DNA of 12,733 nt, from contig DAOTEJ010000077.1 in NCBI GenBank assembly GCA_035454085.1, positions 1 through 12,733 on the forward strand, in the 5' to 3' direction. Position numbers and translations under genes: made by a program. Every line of letters starts with the position of its first letter. Position 1 is the stretch's first letter. This DNA comes from DAOTEJ01 sp035454085. GTDB lineage: Bacteria; Pseudomonadota; Gammaproteobacteria; Burkholderiales; Burkholderiaceae_F. Positions 11,789 through 12,733 of this stretch are shown one piece after another. Below the pieces are notes generated by a model. It had not been told where the DNA came from, did not search any database, and worked only from the letters and a program-made list of their open reading frames with translations.

Positions 11789-12637
11789 TCAGTGGCCGCG
11801 CGCGAGCTCCAGGGTGGCGCGGAACAGCGAGTGCTGCGGATCGGCGAGCGCATCGCACACCGTCAGATGATTCATGCCCGGGGCGGGCACGTCGCCGCGG
11901 AAGTTGGCGGGCCAGGCCTGGGCGATCAGCCCGTTCTGGCGGCGGAACTCGGATGACTCCAGACCGCCCACGGCGGTGTGCAGCGGCGCGCTCGTGGCCG
12001 CTGGCAGGCGCACCGGTGACAGGCGCCGAGCACGCCCGGCATCGAGCTTGAGATCCTGGTTCACGAAGGGCGCGTGCGTCAGCGGCGTGAGGTCGTAGAG
12101 CCCGCTCACCGCCACACCGCCCTTGACCAGCGTGGCGGGCAGGTCGGCGCCGAGCACCGGCCACAGAGCGGCCATCGCCATCGCCGTGAGGTGCCCGCCC
12201 GCCGAGTGCCCGGCGAGCGTGATGCGCTCGGGATCGAAGCCCAGCCGGTCGCCGTTGCGGTAGAGCCAGGCCAGCGCGCGTAGCGTCTGGCGCACGATCT
12301 GTTCCATCGGCACGCGCGGCGCGAGGCCGTAGTTGATCAGCGCCACCGATACGCCGTGCGCCGCATAGGCCGGACCGATCCAGGAGAAGTCGCTCTTGTC
12401 GAGCGAGCGCCAGTAGCCGCCATGGATGAACACCAGCAGGGGCGCGGCGTCGTGGCGGGCCGGAAACAGGTCGAGGCGCTCGGCCGCGGTCTCGCCGTAA
12501 GGCAGGTCCAGCAGGCAGGCGCGCGTGCGCCGCGTGGCTGCTGAGTGCTCGGCCCAGCGCGCGAAGATCGCCGGATGCTCGGGGATCATGGCCCGCGCGT
12601 TGTACTCGCGCTCGCAAAACTCGGTCGTGAACTTCAT
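11789..12637 (-). CDS. Alpha/beta hydrolase (esterase / kynurenine formamidase-like)
   Basis: A 282-residue hydrolase with no signal peptide, so cytoplasmic. The oxyanion-hole motif is HGGYWRSLDK (72-81); the HGGYW form is typical of kynurenine formamidases and related esterases. The nucleophile is Ser145 in GHSAGGH, the histidine is His257 in MNHLTV, and the acid is probably Glu227 in GGLESSE, where Asp is more common. The N terminus TTEFCEREYNARA also matches this group, in which YNAR precedes the core. Kynurenine formamidase acts in tryptophan breakdown, but no kyn gene is nearby, so an ester or amide hydrolase of other specificity is equally possible. GGGAGA stands 5 bases before the ATG at 12637. 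It is convergent to the four-gene unit, and may or may not be related to it. Confidence 0.88.
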   Translation of the reverse strand: MKFTTEFCEREYNARAMIPEHPAIFARWAEHSAATRRTRACLLDLPYGETAAERLDLFPARHDAAPLLVFIHGGYWRSLDKSDFSWIGPAYAAHGVSVALINYGLAPRVPMEQIVRQTLRALAWLYRNGDRLGFDPERITLAGHSAGGHLTAMAMAALWPVLGADLPATLVKGGVAVSGLYDLTPLTHAPFVNQDLKLDAGRARRLSPVRLPAATSAPLHTAVGGLESSEFRRQNGLIAQAWPANFRGDVPAPGMNHLTVCDALADPQHSLFRATLELARGH

Positions 12638-12681
12638 GGGGTCTCCCTCGGCCGGCCGAGTTTAGCCAGCCCCAGGGGGCC

Positions 12682-12719
12682 GGCGCCGGTTGGAAGGCCG
12701 GCGCCAAACCGGCTACAAT
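12682..12719 (+). promoter_or_regulatory. Outward-facing sigma70 promoter with a -35 region inside an inverted repeat
   Basis: TTGGAA (12690-12695) and TACAAT (12714-12719) are 18 bases apart on the plus strand, pointing off the right edge, divergent from the hydrolase. The -35 box lies in the centre of a perfect inverted repeat, GGCGCCGG (12682-12689) with CCGGCGCC (12698-12705). That arrangement could be a repressor site, or chance in G+C-rich DNA. The gene served is not in the window. Confidence 0.55.
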
Positions 12720-12733
12720 TCGCGCCTCTTCGC

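Overview
The window is about 70% G+C and gene-dense. It reads as a chromosomal segment of a betaproteobacterium, most likely order Burkholderiales. The reasons are an LptG tail, an Alx-type TerC protein under a manganese riboswitch, a CysB-type LysR regulator of the betaproteobacterial form, and a long B12-dependent ribonucleotide reductase. No transposase, integrase, phage gene, tRNA, rRNA or CRISPR array was seen. Codon use looks even throughout, so this appears to be resident chromosome rather than an island.

Layout. (1) 1-534: 3' end of lptG (+). (2) 1546-575: alx (-), behind a well-formed sigma70 promoter and a yybP-ykoY (Mn2+) riboswitch. (3) 1802-1930: a promoter-like pair, three hairpins and a strong intrinsic terminator on the + strand with no gene inside, either a small RNA or an attenuated leader of the next gene. 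(4) 2000-3130: a stand-alone FabH-family ketoacyl synthase. (5) 3488-3165 (-) and 3615-4583 (+): a small secreted protein of unknown function and a divergent AraC-type regulator. (6) 7536-4681 (-): nrdJ, class II ribonucleotide reductase, convergent with the araC-type gene across a 28-bp perfect palindrome. (7) 7537-7804: the divergent nrdJ / cysB-like control region, holding two NrdR-box-like sites 30 bp apart. (8) 7805-8734: CysB-type LysR regulator, followed closely by a tight four-gene unit (8788-11682): VOC protein, PanE/ApbA-type reductase, second VOC protein, beta-hydroxyacid dehydrogenase. (9) 12637-11789 (-): alpha/beta hydrolase of the kynurenine-formamidase-like type. (10) 12690-12719: an outward-facing promoter for a gene beyond the right edge.

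How it fits together. Most of the window is ordinary housekeeping: LPS export, Mn2+ homeostasis, dNTP synthesis, fatty acid chemistry. The part whose biology is least known is the regulator plus VOC-PanE-VOC-HIBADH cluster. Its spacing (4-bp overlap, then 9-bp and 4-bp gaps) says it is made as one unit. The enzyme types suggest turnover of a small hydroxy- or keto-acid, but the substrate cannot be read from sequence. The most informative non-coding signals are the riboswitch, the orphan terminator unit upstream of the fabH-like gene, and the paired NrdR-like boxes.
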